Assembly (NCBI RefSeq): GCF_900177245.1
Contig: NZ_FXBM01000001.1
Coordinates: 1,860,001 to 1,924,000, forward strand
Direction: 5' to 3'
Length of the DNA stretch: 64,000 nt
From: Rathayibacter oskolensis
Lineage (GTDB): Bacteria > Actinomycetota > Actinomycetes > Actinomycetales > Microbacteriaceae
Positions 9,066 to 19,318 of the stretch are shown one piece after another. A program made the translations under genes and the position numbers. The notes beneath the pieces are model-generated. The model was given only the letters and a program-made list of their open reading frames with translations. It had not been told where the DNA came from and made no database searches. Numbering within the stretch: the first letter of the stretch is position 1; each line of letters starts with the position of its first letter.

Positions 9066-9632
9066 ATGAGCCGTGAGAATCTCGCCACCAGTGCCGACGT
9101 CTCGGACGAGTCCCGCCCGCGCGCCTTCGCGGGGCTGTCCCCGGAGGAGTTCAAGCTCGCGTTCCGCAACCACGCCGCCGGCGTCGCTCTGATCACCGCG
9201 GACCCCGGCACGGGTCCCGTGGCGCTGACCGCCACCTCCGTCTTCTCGGTGAGCGCGGAGCCGCCGCTGTTCGTCTTCTCGCTCTCCTCCGCCTCGTCGA
9301 GCTCGCCGGCCATCCAGGCGTCCGAGACGCTCGTCGTGCACCTCCTCGGGGCCGGCCAGCTCGATCTCGCCCGCCTCGGCTCGACCAGCGGCATCGATCG
9401 CTTCGCCGACACCGCGATCTGGTCGCGACTGCCCACGGGCGAGCCTTACTTCCCGAACGCGGCGGCGTGGATCCGCGGCACCGTCATCAACCGCATGGAG
9501 GCGGGCTCGTCGACGATCGTCGCGGTGCACGCGCTCGAGGCGCACGTGCCGGAGGACTCCGACGCCACCGCCCCGCTCGTCTACCACAACCGCACCTGGC
9601 ACCACCTCGGCGAGCACTCCCGCCTGAGCTGA
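9066..9632 (+). CDS. Flavin reductase family protein
   Basis: A 188-residue protein of the HpaC/DIM6-like FMN-binding split-barrel family, which reduces free FMN or FAD with NAD(P)H to supply flavin monooxygenases. The core pattern is clear: FRNHAAGVALITAD, then VALTATSVFSVSAEPPLFVFSL, and the C-terminal YHNRTWHHL. The ATG at 9066 was chosen because the family domain starts soon after it. It converges on the ten-gene minus-strand operon whose first two genes are an SsuD-like and an SfnB/DszC-like flavoenzyme; both types need reduced flavin, so it is a plausible partner. That link is inference. Confidence 0.88.
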   Translation: MSRENLATSADVSDESRPRAFAGLSPEEFKLAFRNHAAGVALITADPGTGPVALTATSVFSVSAEPPLFVFSLSSASSSSPAIQASETLVVHLLGAGQLDLARLGSTSGIDRFADTAIWSRLPTGEPYFPNAAAWIRGTVINRMEAGSSTIVAVHALEAHVPEDSDATAPLVYHNRTWHHLGEHSRLS

Positions 9633-9659
9633 ACGCCCGGCCGTCCGCGACCGCGTCGA

Positions 9660-10120
9660 CCGCGCAAGAGTTGTCGCACTCGACGTCGACGGCGACAACT
9701 CTCGCGTTCTCGCGAACCCGGAGTCGCTGAGGACGCGCCGTCCCCGCCCCACTCGGGCCGCGAGTGCGCAGAAGTTGTCGCACTCGACCACGACCGCGAC
9801 AACTTTCGCGTTCTCGCGAACCCGGGCTCGCTCAGGGCGGCCCGTCCGCCACGGGCGGGACCTCGAATGCGCAGAAGTTGTCGCACTCGACCACGACCGC
9901 GACAACTCTTGCGTTTTCGCGAACCCGGAGTCGCTCAGGCGGCCCGTCCCCGCCAAGGTCGGACCGCGAATGCGCAGAAGTTGTCGCACTCGACGTCGAC
10001 GGCGACAACTTTCGCGTTGTCGCGAACCCGGAGTCGCTCAGGGCGGCCCGTCCGCCACGGGCGGGACCGCGAGTGCGCAGAAGTTGTCGCACTCGACCAT
10101 CGAGTGCGACAACTCCTGCG
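9660..10120. repeat. Five tandem ~103-bp units, each with a GTTGTCGC hairpin
   Basis: The 539-nt gap between the convergent flavin reductase and rhodanese genes is filled by a tandem array. The motif GTTGTCGC starts at 9670, 9774, 9877, 9980 and 10083, giving steps of 104, 103, 103 and 103. In each unit AGTTGTCGC is followed by GCGACAACT, forming a stem of at least 9 bp. Between hairpins runs a spacer with TTCTCGCGAACCCGG and TCGCTCAGG. The units differ by scattered substitutions. Stems lack a T-tract, so simple terminator function is uncertain. Short reading frames through it are products of the repeat. Confidence 0.93.
10082..10114. terminator. Perfect 15-bp hairpin closing the repeat array
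   Basis: AGTTGTCGCACTCGA and TCGAGTGCGACAACT are exact inverted copies around the 3-nt loop CCA. It is the longest stem in the array and the unit nearest the rhodanese stop. It could act as a bidirectional terminator for the two converging transcripts, although no U-run follows. Confidence 0.5.
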
Positions 10121-10171
10121 TTCTGGACCGGGCGGGAGCGAGGGTGCCCGCGCCCGCACGCCGAGCGGACT

Positions 10172-11068
10172 CTAGGCCTCCGCGCCCGTCGCGACGGCGC
10201 GGCCGGGGGTGTTCGACCACTGCGACCACGAGCCGGGGTACACGGCCGGCGCGAAGCCCGCGAGGGTGAGCGCGACCGCGTCGGCCGCGGCCGTCACTCC
10301 GGAGCCGCAGTAGACGCCGACGGGAGCGTCGGCCCGGACGCCGACCGCCTCGAAGCGCGCACGGAGCTCCGACGACGGCAAAAAGCGCCCGTCCGAGCCG
10401 ACGTTCTCGGTCGCGGGCGCGTTCAGCGCCCCCGGGATGTGCCCGGCGCGCGGGTCGATCGGCTCGACGTCGCCGCGGTAGCGCTCGGGCGCCCGCGCGT
10501 CGAGCAGCACGCCGAGCGAGGGGAACTCGGCCGCCTCCTCGATGTCGAGCACCGGCAGCGCGCCGTAGGCGAGCTCGACGTCGCCGGGCGCGGGCGTGAC
10601 CGGCCCGGTCTCGAGCGCTCGACCGGAGCCGGTCCACGCGCGGAGCGATCCGTCGAGCAGGCGCACGTCGGCGACTCCGGCCGCGCGCAGCAGCCACCAC
10701 GCGCGGGCCGACGAGAGGTTCTTCAGGTCGTCGTAGACCACGACGGCCTGGCCCCGGCGCAGGCCCCAGCCGTGCGCCGCCTCCTGCAGCGCCTCGATCG
10801 GAGGCAGCGGGTGCCGCCCGTCGCCGGGGTCGCCGTGCGCCGCGAGCTCGTGGTCGAGGTCGACGTAGACGGCACCGGGGAGGTGCCCCTCGAGGTAGGC
10901 GGGACGGCCGTCGGGGCGGTCGAGGCGCCAGCGCACGTCGAGGACGAGCGGCGGCTCGGGCGACGCGAGCGCCGCCTCCAGCTCGTCGGGCGTCACGAGG
11001 ACGTCGCTGCGATCGGGGATGGCGGATTCGTCGGGGATGTCGGTGTCGGAGGAAGCAGTGTCGGTCAT
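10172..11068 (-). CDS. Sulfurtransferase (rhodanese / 3-mercaptopyruvate sulfurtransferase type)
   Basis: A 298-residue two-domain rhodanese. Both domains show the usual pattern (LVLDVRWRLDRPDGR; VLLDARAPERYRGDVEPID). Only the second has the active-site loop, CGSGVTA, with the persulfide-forming Cys. The enzyme moves sulfane sulfur from thiosulfate or 3-mercaptopyruvate to a thiol or cyanide acceptor. The ATG at 11068 has AAAGGA upstream. It lies 20 nt after the FAD oxidase gene, so it is probably the last gene of the long operon that starts with the SsuD-like monooxygenase, which fits a sulfur role. Confidence 0.9.
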   Translation of the reverse strand: MTDTASSDTDIPDESAIPDRSDVLVTPDELEAALASPEPPLVLDVRWRLDRPDGRPAYLEGHLPGAVYVDLDHELAAHGDPGDGRHPLPPIEALQEAAHGWGLRRGQAVVVYDDLKNLSSARAWWLLRAAGVADVRLLDGSLRAWTGSGRALETGPVTPAPGDVELAYGALPVLDIEEAAEFPSLGVLLDARAPERYRGDVEPIDPRAGHIPGALNAPATENVGSDGRFLPSSELRARFEAVGVRADAPVGVYCGSGVTAAADAVALTLAGFAPAVYPGSWSQWSNTPGRAVATGAEA

Positions 11069-11088
11069 GTCCGTCCTTTCGAGTGCGC

Positions 11089-12404
<1,316 letters not shown>

Positions 12405-12408
<4 letters not shown>

Positions 12409-13115
12409 GCCTCCACCCGCGTGATGATCGGCGCGGTCGCCGCCGACGCCTTCACCCGCTCGAGGAAGAGCACCACGGTCGCGGCGGCAGAGCGGTGCGT
12501 CGCGTCGTTCAGGGCGTCGTGCCGCCCGTCGGCGACGAGGTGGATCTCGGCCCGCGGGGCAGTGCGGTAGAGGGCCACCGCCTCCGCGACGGGGCTGATC
12601 GCGTCGGCCCCTCCGTGCAGCGCGAGCAGCGGCACGCGCACGGCGCTCGCCGCGACGGCGAGCAGCTCCGGAGGCAGCACCGCGTCGCGCGCACCCGCGT
12701 CGGTCTCGCGCGCCAGCACCCCCGCGTGGTTCGGGCAGGCGGTCCGCTCGGCGATGCCCTCGCCTCCCTCTGCGCGGACGGGCAGACCGGCGACGATCAC
12801 GGCGTCGACCGCGTCGTGGTGGGTGGCGGCGATCTCGAGGGCGACGGCCGCGCCCGCGTCGGAGCCGACGAGGACCACGGGCGTGACCGCGGCGGGGTCG
12901 CGGAGGAGGTCGAGCGCCGCCTCCCGCACGACCTCGGCCGTCGCGTCGCCGAGGGCGCGGACGCGGTAGGCGTCGCGGGCGAGGCGGGTGCCGAAGCGCT
13001 CGTAGACGGCGGGGGTCTCGCCGCGACCGCCGAGGACGATCAGCGTGCCGCGGGGCGCGATGCCCTCGGGCTCGTCGAAGCTGCGGGCGAGGAGGACAGG
13101 GGTGGTGACGGTCAT
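12405..13115 (-). CDS. Alpha/beta hydrolase
   Basis: A 236-residue serine-hydrolase-like protein. An early GRGE loop (TLIVLGGRGETPAVYERFG) suits the oxyanion region. VVLVGSDAGAAVALEIAA stands at the nucleophile elbow but reads GSDAG rather than GxSxG, so Asp may replace Ser. LLALHGGADAISPVAE holds the acidic residue and DGRHDALND the His. Asp nucleophiles occur in some hydrolases of this fold such as dehalogenases and epoxide hydrolases; activity here is unknown. It overlaps both neighbours by 4 nt, inside the proposed organosulfur operon. Confidence 0.8.
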
Positions 13116-14092
13116 GCGGGGACTCCTTCGGGAGAGGGGACGGAGAGCTCGGCGAGCGGGAGCGGCGCGGCGGCCGCCTCCCGCCCGCGGAGCCCGAGGA
13201 GGTACTGGAGGCGCTCGCTCACGGGAGCGGGGACGCCGGCTCGGCGGGCGAGCAGCACGACCTCGCCGGTGAGGTGGTCGACCTCGCTGCCGGCGCCGCG
13301 GGCGAAGCTCTGCCAGGTCGAGAGGCGGCCGGCGGTGTGACCGGTGACGGGCTCGACCCGGAGGCGAGTGCCGTCGTCGTCGGCGATCGTGCGGCCGTTC
13401 GCGGTGAGCGCGAGGCGCGCCTCCGCGACGAGCAGCTCGCGCAGGGCGGCCCGCTCGTCGTCGGGGCCGGTGAAGAGGTCGAGGCCGTTGACCGCGTTCG
13501 CGAGCAGCTTCCGCGCCTTCCACGCGCCGATGTCGGGCACGGCCCGGGCCGCGAAGCCCGCGTCGCGGAACGTCGCGGCGAGCACCGGAGCCAGGGCGTC
13601 GTCGGCGTCGGGGTGCCGGCCGATCCAGAGCGCGCCGACGGTCGGGAACGACGGCGACACGACCTCGCCGGGGATGAGGAAGCTGGCCGCGATGCCGATC
13701 GAGACGCCGAACACGTCGGCGAAGCGGCGGAGCGCCAGGTCCTCGGCGGCGAGCCCGTTCTGGAAGGTGAGCACCGGCAGCTCGCTGCCCGCTCCCCCGT
13801 CGGCCAGCGGCGTCCACGCCCACTCGGCGAGCGCCGTCTCGGCGTCCTGCGCCTTCACGGTGAGGACGAGCACGTCTCCGCGCCGCGGCGCTGCCTCGAG
13901 AGGCCCGCTCGCGACCTGCACGCGCACGATCTCGTCGCCCGCCGGCCGTCGGAGGCGGAGCCCGTTCTCGCGCACCAGGCGGAGGTGCTCGCCGCGCGCG
14001 ATCAGCACGACGTCCTCCCCCGCGAGGTGCAGCTGCGCCGCGACGACCGAGCCCACCGCCCCGCCGCCGATGACGAGGAATCGCCCGCTCAC
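13112..14092 (-). CDS. Ketopantoate reductase-like (ApbA/PanE family) enzyme
   Basis: A 326-residue NADPH-dependent reductase. The Rossmann start FLVIGGGAVGSVVAAQLHLAG gives the dinucleotide site. LTVKAQD marks the substrate Lys region and FQNGLA and WKARKLLANAVNGL are family signatures. The family reduces 2-oxo acids such as ketopantoate. Its place inside an uptake and oxidation operon, with 4-nt overlaps at both ends, argues for a catabolic substrate rather than pantothenate synthesis. The GTG at 14092 overlaps the ATPase stop. Confidence 0.85.
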   Translation of the reverse strand: MSGRFLVIGGGAVGSVVAAQLHLAGEDVVLIARGEHLRLVRENGLRLRRPAGDEIVRVQVASGPLEAAPRRGDVLVLTVKAQDAETALAEWAWTPLADGGAGSELPVLTFQNGLAAEDLALRRFADVFGVSIGIAASFLIPGEVVSPSFPTVGALWIGRHPDADDALAPVLAATFRDAGFAARAVPDIGAWKARKLLANAVNGLDLFTGPDDERAALRELLVAEARLALTANGRTIADDDGTRLRVEPVTGHTAGRLSTWQSFARGAGSEVDHLTGEVVLLARRAGVPAPVSERLQYLLGLRGREAAAAPLPLAELSVPSPEGVPA

Positions 14093-15723
14093 GAGGCCAC
14101 CGCCGAGGTTCCGGGGATCGCCGCCAGGAGCGCCCTGGTGTACTCCGCCTCCGGCGAGCGGAAGACGCGGGAGGTGCTGCCCGCCTCCTCCACCCTGCCG
14201 CGGTTCAGCACCACGATCTCGTGCGACACCTCGGCGACGACCGCGAGGTCGTGCGAGACGAAGAGGTAGGCGACGCCGAGATCGCGCTGCAGCTCGACCA
14301 GCAGCTCGAGGATCTGCGCCTGCACCGACACGTCGAGCGCCGACACCGGCTCGTCGAGCAGCACCAGGTCGGGGCCCAGCGAGAGCGCTCTGGCGATCGC
14401 CACGCGCTGCCGCTGGCCGCCCGAGAGCTCGGCGGGCAGGCGCGCGAGGAAGGAGTCGGGCAGCCCGACGCGGTCGAGGAGCTCGTGGGCGCGGGCGAGG
14501 CGGGCGACGCGGTCGCCGACGCCGAAGGACACGAGCGGCTCGACGACCGACTCGAGCACCGTGAAGCGAGGGTCGAGCGCCGCGAACGGGTTCTGGTGCA
14601 CCAGCTGGATGCGCCGCCGGAGCGGCCGCCACTGCTTCTCGCGCGCCGTGGTGAGGTCGGCGCCCTCGACGAGCACCCGGCCGCTCGTGGAGCGCTCGAG
14701 GCCCAGCGCGATGCGCAGCGCGGTCGTCTTGCCCGAGCCCGACTCCCCCACCAGCGCCAGCGTCTGCCCGGCGCGCACCGAGAACGAGACGTCGTCGAGC
14801 GCCCGGAAGTCGGCGCGCCGTCCCGGGAGCGAGAACTCCTTGACGACGTTCTCGAGGCGCAGGATCTCGGGAGCCGGCTCGACGTTCTCGAGGCGCAGGA
14901 TCTCGGGAGCCGGCTCGACGTGCTCGAATCGCGGCACGATCCTCCCGCCGTGCCCCAGGCCGGGGGCGGCGGCGAGGAGGGCGCGCGTGTACTCCTGCCG
15001 GGGCGCGACGAGGATCTCGGCGGGCGGACCCTGCTCGACCACCTCGCCCGCGCGCATCACCAGCACGCGATCGGCCCGGTCGGCCGCGACCGCGAGGTCG
15101 TGCGTGATGATCAGCAGCGCGATCCCCTGGTCGCGGACGAGCGACTGCAGGTGGTCGAGGATCCGCTTCTGCACGGTGACGTCGAGGGCCGAGGTCGGCT
15201 CGTCGGCGATGATCAGCCGCGGCTTCCCCGCCAGCGCGATCGCGATCAGCGCGCGCTGGCGGAGGCCCCCGGAGAGCTCGTGCGGGTACTGCCGCGCCCG
15301 CAGCTCCGGATCGTCGATGCCCGCCTGCCCGAGCGCCTCGAGCACCTCGGCGTCGACCGAGCGGCGGTCGACGCCGCGCAGGCGCACGGCCTCGGCGATC
15401 TGCGCGCCGATCCGGAGGGTCGGATCGAGCCCGACCATCGGGTCCTGCGGCACCAGGCCGACGAACCGTCCGCGGAGGCGGCGCAGCTCCTTCTCGGAGG
15501 CGCGCGTCACGTCGTCGCCGGCGATCTCGATCGAGCCTCCGGTGATGCGCCCGGCGGTGGGCAGGAGCCCCAGGACGGCGTTCGCGGTCGTCGACTTGCC
15601 CGACCCCGACTCGCCGACCACGGCGACGATCTCGCCCGGCGCGATCTCGAGCGACAGCTCGCGGACGACGATCTGCGCGTCGTAGGCGACCGAGAGGCGG
15701 TCGAGCCGCACGAGCGCGCTCAT
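14089..15723 (-). CDS. Peptide/nickel-type ABC transporter, fused double ATPase
   Basis: A 544-residue protein holding two ABC ATPase domains of DppD and DppF type in one chain. Each has a Walker A (GESGSGKST near residue 38; GESGSGKTT in the second), an LSGG signature (HELSGGLRQR; AELSGGQRQR) and a Walker B (LIIADEPTSALD; LVLLDEPVSALD). It powers import together with the two permeases and lipoprotein encoded just upstream. The linker contains a 12-residue direct duplication (VEPAPEILRLEN) from a 36-bp tandem repeat. It overlaps both adjacent genes by 4 nt. Confidence 0.95.
   Translation of the reverse strand: MSALVRLDRLSVAYDAQIVVRELSLEIAPGEIVAVVGESGSGKSTTANAVLGLLPTAGRITGGSIEIAGDDVTRASEKELRRLRGRFVGLVPQDPMVGLDPTLRIGAQIAEAVRLRGVDRRSVDAEVLEALGQAGIDDPELRARQYPHELSGGLRQRALIAIALAGKPRLIIADEPTSALDVTVQKRILDHLQSLVRDQGIALLIITHDLAVAADRADRVLVMRAGEVVEQGPPAEILVAPRQEYTRALLAAAPGLGHGGRIVPRFEHVEPAPEILRLENVEPAPEILRLENVVKEFSLPGRRADFRALDDVSFSVRAGQTLALVGESGSGKTTALRIALGLERSTSGRVLVEGADLTTAREKQWRPLRRRIQLVHQNPFAALDPRFTVLESVVEPLVSFGVGDRVARLARAHELLDRVGLPDSFLARLPAELSGGQRQRVAIARALSLGPDLVLLDEPVSALDVSVQAQILELLVELQRDLGVAYLFVSHDLAVVAEVSHEIVVLNRGRVEEAGSTSRVFRSPEAEYTRALLAAIPGTSAVAS
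14845..14916. repeat. Perfect 36-bp tandem duplication in the linker of the fused ATPase
   Basis: Positions 14845-14880 and 14881-14916 are identical; a decayed third start follows (GACGTGCTCGAATC). The duplication is in frame and repeats VEPAPEILRLEN between the two ATPase domains, so it lengthens the linker without disrupting the protein. Confidence 0.97.
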
Positions 15724-16622
15724 CGCTGCACCTCCTCGACGGTCTTCGCCACGTGGTTCAGCGAGAACACCAGGAGGCCGACGAACAGACCGGGCAGGAG
15801 CGAGAGCCACGGACTGGTCACCAGGTAGTTGCGGCCGCTCGAGATGAGCGTGCCCCACTCCGCGGCGGGCGGCGCCGCTCCGAAGCCGAGGAAGCTCAGC
15901 GCGGCCACGGCGATGATCGCGGTGCCCAGGTCGAGCACCGCCAGCACGGCGACCGGGCCCCACGAGTTCGGGAGCACGTGCCGCGCGAGGATGCGCAGGC
16001 GGGTGGCGCCTCCGGTGCGGGCGGCCTCGACGTAGGGCAGCGTCTTCACCCGCAGCACCTCGGCGCGGGTGGTCCGCGCGAAGCCCGGCAGGATCCCGAT
16101 GCCCACGGCGAGTGCCACGGGCAGCGTGCCGAAGCCGATCGCGGTGACGATCGCGAGCGCCAGCAGCAGCCCGGGGATCGCGAGCAGCACGTCGACGATC
16201 CGCATGACGACCGCGTCGACGACTCCGCCCGCGTAGCCCGAGACCACCCCGAGCGCGAGACCGCCGACCAGGGCGATCGCGATCGCGATCACCGTGGCCT
16301 GGATGGTCAGCGACCCGCCGTGCAGGACCCGCGCGAACAGGTCGCGGCCGAGCTCGTCGGTGCCGAAGAGGTGGGCGGCGCCGGGTGCCTGGAGCTTGTC
16401 GGCCGGCGCGGTCGCGTACGGGTCGTAGCCGGTGAACAGCGCTGGGGCGATCGCCGACACCAGCACGAAGACGGCGAAGGCGAGCGCGATCACGAATCCG
16501 GGGCGGCGGAGGAGGAGCCGGAGCGTTCTGAGGCGCCGTGCGCTCCTCCCGTGCGCGGCGCGCTCGCGGGGCGGGGAGGCGGCCGTCACGGCTGTCTCGT
16601 CGCGGGTCAGTTCGAGCGTCAT
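15720..16622 (-). CDS. ABC transporter permease, DppC type
   Basis: A 300-residue inner-membrane permease with about six membrane helices. The N-terminal segment (FGTDELGRDLFARVLHGG) is the hallmark of DppC/OppC proteins. The EAA loop, which contacts the ATPase, is at YVEAARTGGATRLRILARHVLPNSW. It works with the DppB-type permease encoded upstream. ATG 16622 overlaps that gene's stop by 4 nt. Confidence 0.93.
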   Translation of the reverse strand: MTLELTRDETAVTAASPPRERAAHGRSARRLRTLRLLLRRPGFVIALAFAVFVLVSAIAPALFTGYDPYATAPADKLQAPGAAHLFGTDELGRDLFARVLHGGSLTIQATVIAIAIALVGGLALGVVSGYAGGVVDAVVMRIVDVLLAIPGLLLALAIVTAIGFGTLPVALAVGIGILPGFARTTRAEVLRVKTLPYVEAARTGGATRLRILARHVLPNSWGPVAVLAVLDLGTAIIAVAALSFLGFGAAPPAAEWGTLISSGRNYLVTSPWLSLLPGLFVGLLVFSLNHVAKTVEEVQR

Positions 16623-17638
16623 GGCCGGCTCGCCTTCGCTGTCGTGGTGATGCGCGGATCGAGGAGGGGGTAGAGCAGGTCGACGAGGAGGTTGATCCCG
16701 ACGAAGACGGCCGCGGCCAGAACCACGACGGCCTGCACCACCGGCACGTCCTGGGTGAGCACCGACTCCTGGGCGAGCGTGCCGATGCCCTGCCGGGCGA
16801 AGATCGTCTCGGCGACGATCGCGCCGGTGACGGTGTTGCCGGCCAGGACGCCGAGGATCGTGAGCGTCGGCAGCGAGGCGTTGCGGAACGCGTGCCGCCA
16901 CTGGACGGCACCGCGGGAGAGCCCCGTGGCGCGCGCGGTGGTGATGTACGCCTCCCGCTCGACGTCGGCGAAGCTGCGGGTCAGCACCTGCGCGAGCATC
17001 GCCGAGGTGGGGATCGCCATCGTCACCGCCGGCAGGATCAGGCTCGCCGGCGTCGCGCTGCCCGTGGAGGGCAGCAGGTGCAGGGTGAAGGCGAAGAACT
17101 GGATGAGCAGCAGGCCGATCCAGAACCCGGGGAACGCGACGCCCGCGGAGGGCAGCCGGCTCAGCACCACCTTGAGCGGACGCCACCGCACGTACGCCGC
17201 CAGGTAGGCGAGCGTCGTGCCGCCGACGAGCGCGAGCCCGATCGCGAGGGCGCTGAGCTGCAGGGTTCCCGGCAGCTTCTCGGCGATCAGCTCGGTGACC
17301 GGGATCCCCTTGGTGATGGAGGTGCCGAAGTCTCCCCGCAGAGCACTGCCGAGCATGTGCAGGTACTGCTGCCAGACCGGCTGGTCGAGCCCGTAGCGCG
17401 CCTGCGCCTCGGCGAGCTGCTGAGGGGTCAGGGAGTCGAGCTCGACGTTGTTGGCCGAGAGCAGCAGGGCGAGCGGGTCGCTCGGCAGCAGCCACAGCAC
17501 GGCGAAGGTCACGGTGTAGGCGGCCCACAGCACCAGCACCGCCTGCCCGAGCCGGCCGGCGAGGTAGCGGCCGAGGCCCGAGGGGGCCGAGCGGGTGCCC
17601 AGCCTCCCCGGTGCCGCCGCGGTCGCGAGGGTCGTCAC
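16619..17638 (-). CDS. ABC transporter permease, DppB type
   Basis: A 339-residue permease with about six membrane helices. The N-terminal helix is followed by a periplasmic stretch (YGLDQPVWQQYLHML, GDFGTSI) characteristic of DppB/OppB. The EAA loop is at YITTARATGLSRGAVQWRHAFRN. It forms the channel with the DppC-type partner. The GTG at 17638 overlaps the stop of the substrate-binding protein gene (GTGA). Confidence 0.93.
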   Translation of the reverse strand: MTTLATAAAPGRLGTRSAPSGLGRYLAGRLGQAVLVLWAAYTVTFAVLWLLPSDPLALLLSANNVELDSLTPQQLAEAQARYGLDQPVWQQYLHMLGSALRGDFGTSITKGIPVTELIAEKLPGTLQLSALAIGLALVGGTTLAYLAAYVRWRPLKVVLSRLPSAGVAFPGFWIGLLLIQFFAFTLHLLPSTGSATPASLILPAVTMAIPTSAMLAQVLTRSFADVEREAYITTARATGLSRGAVQWRHAFRNASLPTLTILGVLAGNTVTGAIVAETIFARQGIGTLAQESVLTQDVPVVQAVVVLAAAVFVGINLLVDLLYPLLDPRITTTAKASRP

Positions 17639-19293
17639 GGCTGGATCCAGGTCCCGGCGAAGTCGCCGAACGCCTCCGAGGTGAAGCGGAAGCCGTGCAC
17701 CGCCGACGACACGCCCGCGAGCTGCACGCGCTCGGCGAAGGGGAACACCAGCGCGTTGTCGAGCAGGTAGTCCTGCAGCTCGGCGTAGACCGCCGCTCTC
17801 GCCGTCGTGTCGACAGTCTGCACGCCCTCGTCGAGCAGCGCCTGCACCTCGGTCGCCTGCTCGGCGGTGAAGTTGTTGACCGCCTGAGCCTTCGATCCGG
17901 CGTACCGGGAGTCGATGATCCACTGGATCACTCCCGGATCGGCACGCGTGTAGTAGGTCGAGATCAGGTCGTAGTCACCGCTGTTCAGCACGTCGGCGCG
18001 CTGCGCGTTCGTGATCACGTTCAGCTCGAGGTCGATGCCCACCTGCTTGAGCTGGTCCTGGATCAGCTGGTCGCCCGCTCCGAACTGCGCCACGATCGGC
18101 ACCGAGAGGGTGAGCTTCTGCCCGTCCCTGTAGCGGTAGCCGTCGTCGCCGAGCGCCCAGCCCGCCTCGTCGAGCAGCTCGCCCGCTCCGTCGGCGTCGA
18201 AGGCCAGCTTCGAGGACTCGTCCTGGTAGAAGGGCGTCGTCGTGTTGTAGACGCTCGTCACGGCCGGGTAGTCGGCGCCGAAGATCGTCGAGGCGTAGGT
18301 CTCGCGATCGATCGCCTTCTGCACGGCCTCGCGCACCCTCTGTTCCGAGAGGATCTTCCCCTCGGAGACGTTCGGGTAGTAGTCGCTCGCGGGGCCCGGC
18401 AGCGACCGGCTCTCGACGGTGTCGCCGTTGCCGGTGATCACCGCCTGGTCGTTCTCCGAGATCGGGTTCCGGCCCCAGGCGATGTCGATCTCGTCGCTCG
18501 TGAGCTGGCCGACGCGGACGCTGTCCTCGGCGACGTAGGTGACGTCGATGCCGTCGAGGTACGCCTCCCCCGGGTTGTCGCGGAGGCCGGAGCCCCAGGC
18601 GTAGCCGGCGCGCTTGTCGAGGGTGATGCCGGTGCCCGGCGTGTAGTCGCTGAGGGTGAAGGGCCCGGAGCCGACCACGGCCCCGAGGCAGCGCTCCTCG
18701 GGCGTCTTCTCGTACGACGAGGCGGCGAGGATCGCGAGATTGGTGGTCGACGTGCCCTGGAGGAACGCGGCGTTGGGCGTCGAGAACGTCACCTTCACCG
18801 TGTCGGCGTCGACCACCTCCGTGCCCGAGTAGCCGGCCAGGTAGACGCCACCGTAGGCCGCGGGCAGCTGCTCGAGTGTCGCCTCGTCGTTGTCGAACGC
18901 CGTCTTCACGCTGTCGGCGGTGAAGGCGGTGCCGTCCGAGAACGTGACGTCGGTGCGCAGATCGAAGGTGTACTCGGTGCCTTCGTCATTGACGCTCCAG
19001 TCGGTCGCGAGCCAGGGCTCGATCTCGCCCGTCTCGGGGTCCTGGTCGGTCAGGGAGTCGGCGACGTTCCGGATCACGGTGCGGTGCTCGATCCAGTAGG
19101 TCTGGAACGGGTCGACGCACGAGAACGCGGCGTTGTCGGGGAAGAACGCGAGCGAGAGGCGGCCACCGGCCACCGGGGTCGCGTCGTCGGAGGCGGTGCC
19201 CGCGTCGGAGGATCCGGAGCAGGCGGTCAGGGCCAGGGAGGCGGCGAGGGTGAGCGCGGCGGCGCCGGCCCAGCGGGATCGTCGATGAGTCAT
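17635..19293 (-). CDS. ABC transporter substrate-binding lipoprotein, family 5
   Basis: A 552-residue extracytoplasmic solute-binding protein of the peptide/nickel family. The lipobox LTAC places the lipidated Cys at residue 25. The family 5 signature lies around EYTFDLRTDVTFSDGTAF. I chose the ATG at 19293, which puts the signal peptide at the very N-terminus. In related operons with flavin monooxygenases such proteins bind small organosulfur or heterocyclic compounds rather than peptides, but the ligand here is unknown. The gene sits 25 nt after the SfnB-like gene. Confidence 0.93.
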   Translation of the reverse strand: MTHRRSRWAGAAALTLAASLALTACSGSSDAGTASDDATPVAGGRLSLAFFPDNAAFSCVDPFQTYWIEHRTVIRNVADSLTDQDPETGEIEPWLATDWSVNDEGTEYTFDLRTDVTFSDGTAFTADSVKTAFDNDEATLEQLPAAYGGVYLAGYSGTEVVDADTVKVTFSTPNAAFLQGTSTTNLAILAASSYEKTPEERCLGAVVGSGPFTLSDYTPGTGITLDKRAGYAWGSGLRDNPGEAYLDGIDVTYVAEDSVRVGQLTSDEIDIAWGRNPISENDQAVITGNGDTVESRSLPGPASDYYPNVSEGKILSEQRVREAVQKAIDRETYASTIFGADYPAVTSVYNTTTPFYQDESSKLAFDADGAGELLDEAGWALGDDGYRYRDGQKLTLSVPIVAQFGAGDQLIQDQLKQVGIDLELNVITNAQRADVLNSGDYDLISTYYTRADPGVIQWIIDSRYAGSKAQAVNNFTAEQATEVQALLDEGVQTVDTTARAAVYAELQDYLLDNALVFPFAERVQLAGVSSAVHGFRFTSEAFGDFAGTWIQP

Positions 19294-19318
19294 GGCTGTG
19301 TGTCCTAAGAAGAGAGGG

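Noticed and set aside
7356-9632. 758-codon plus-strand frame that ends in the flavin reductase
   Set aside because: Its first 570 codons are antisense to the LigD-type polymerase and DUF2256/3253 genes; only the part from 9066 matches a family.
9660-10120. CRISPR array
   Set aside because: Units are about 103 bp with repeated, not unique, spacers, and no cas genes are near.
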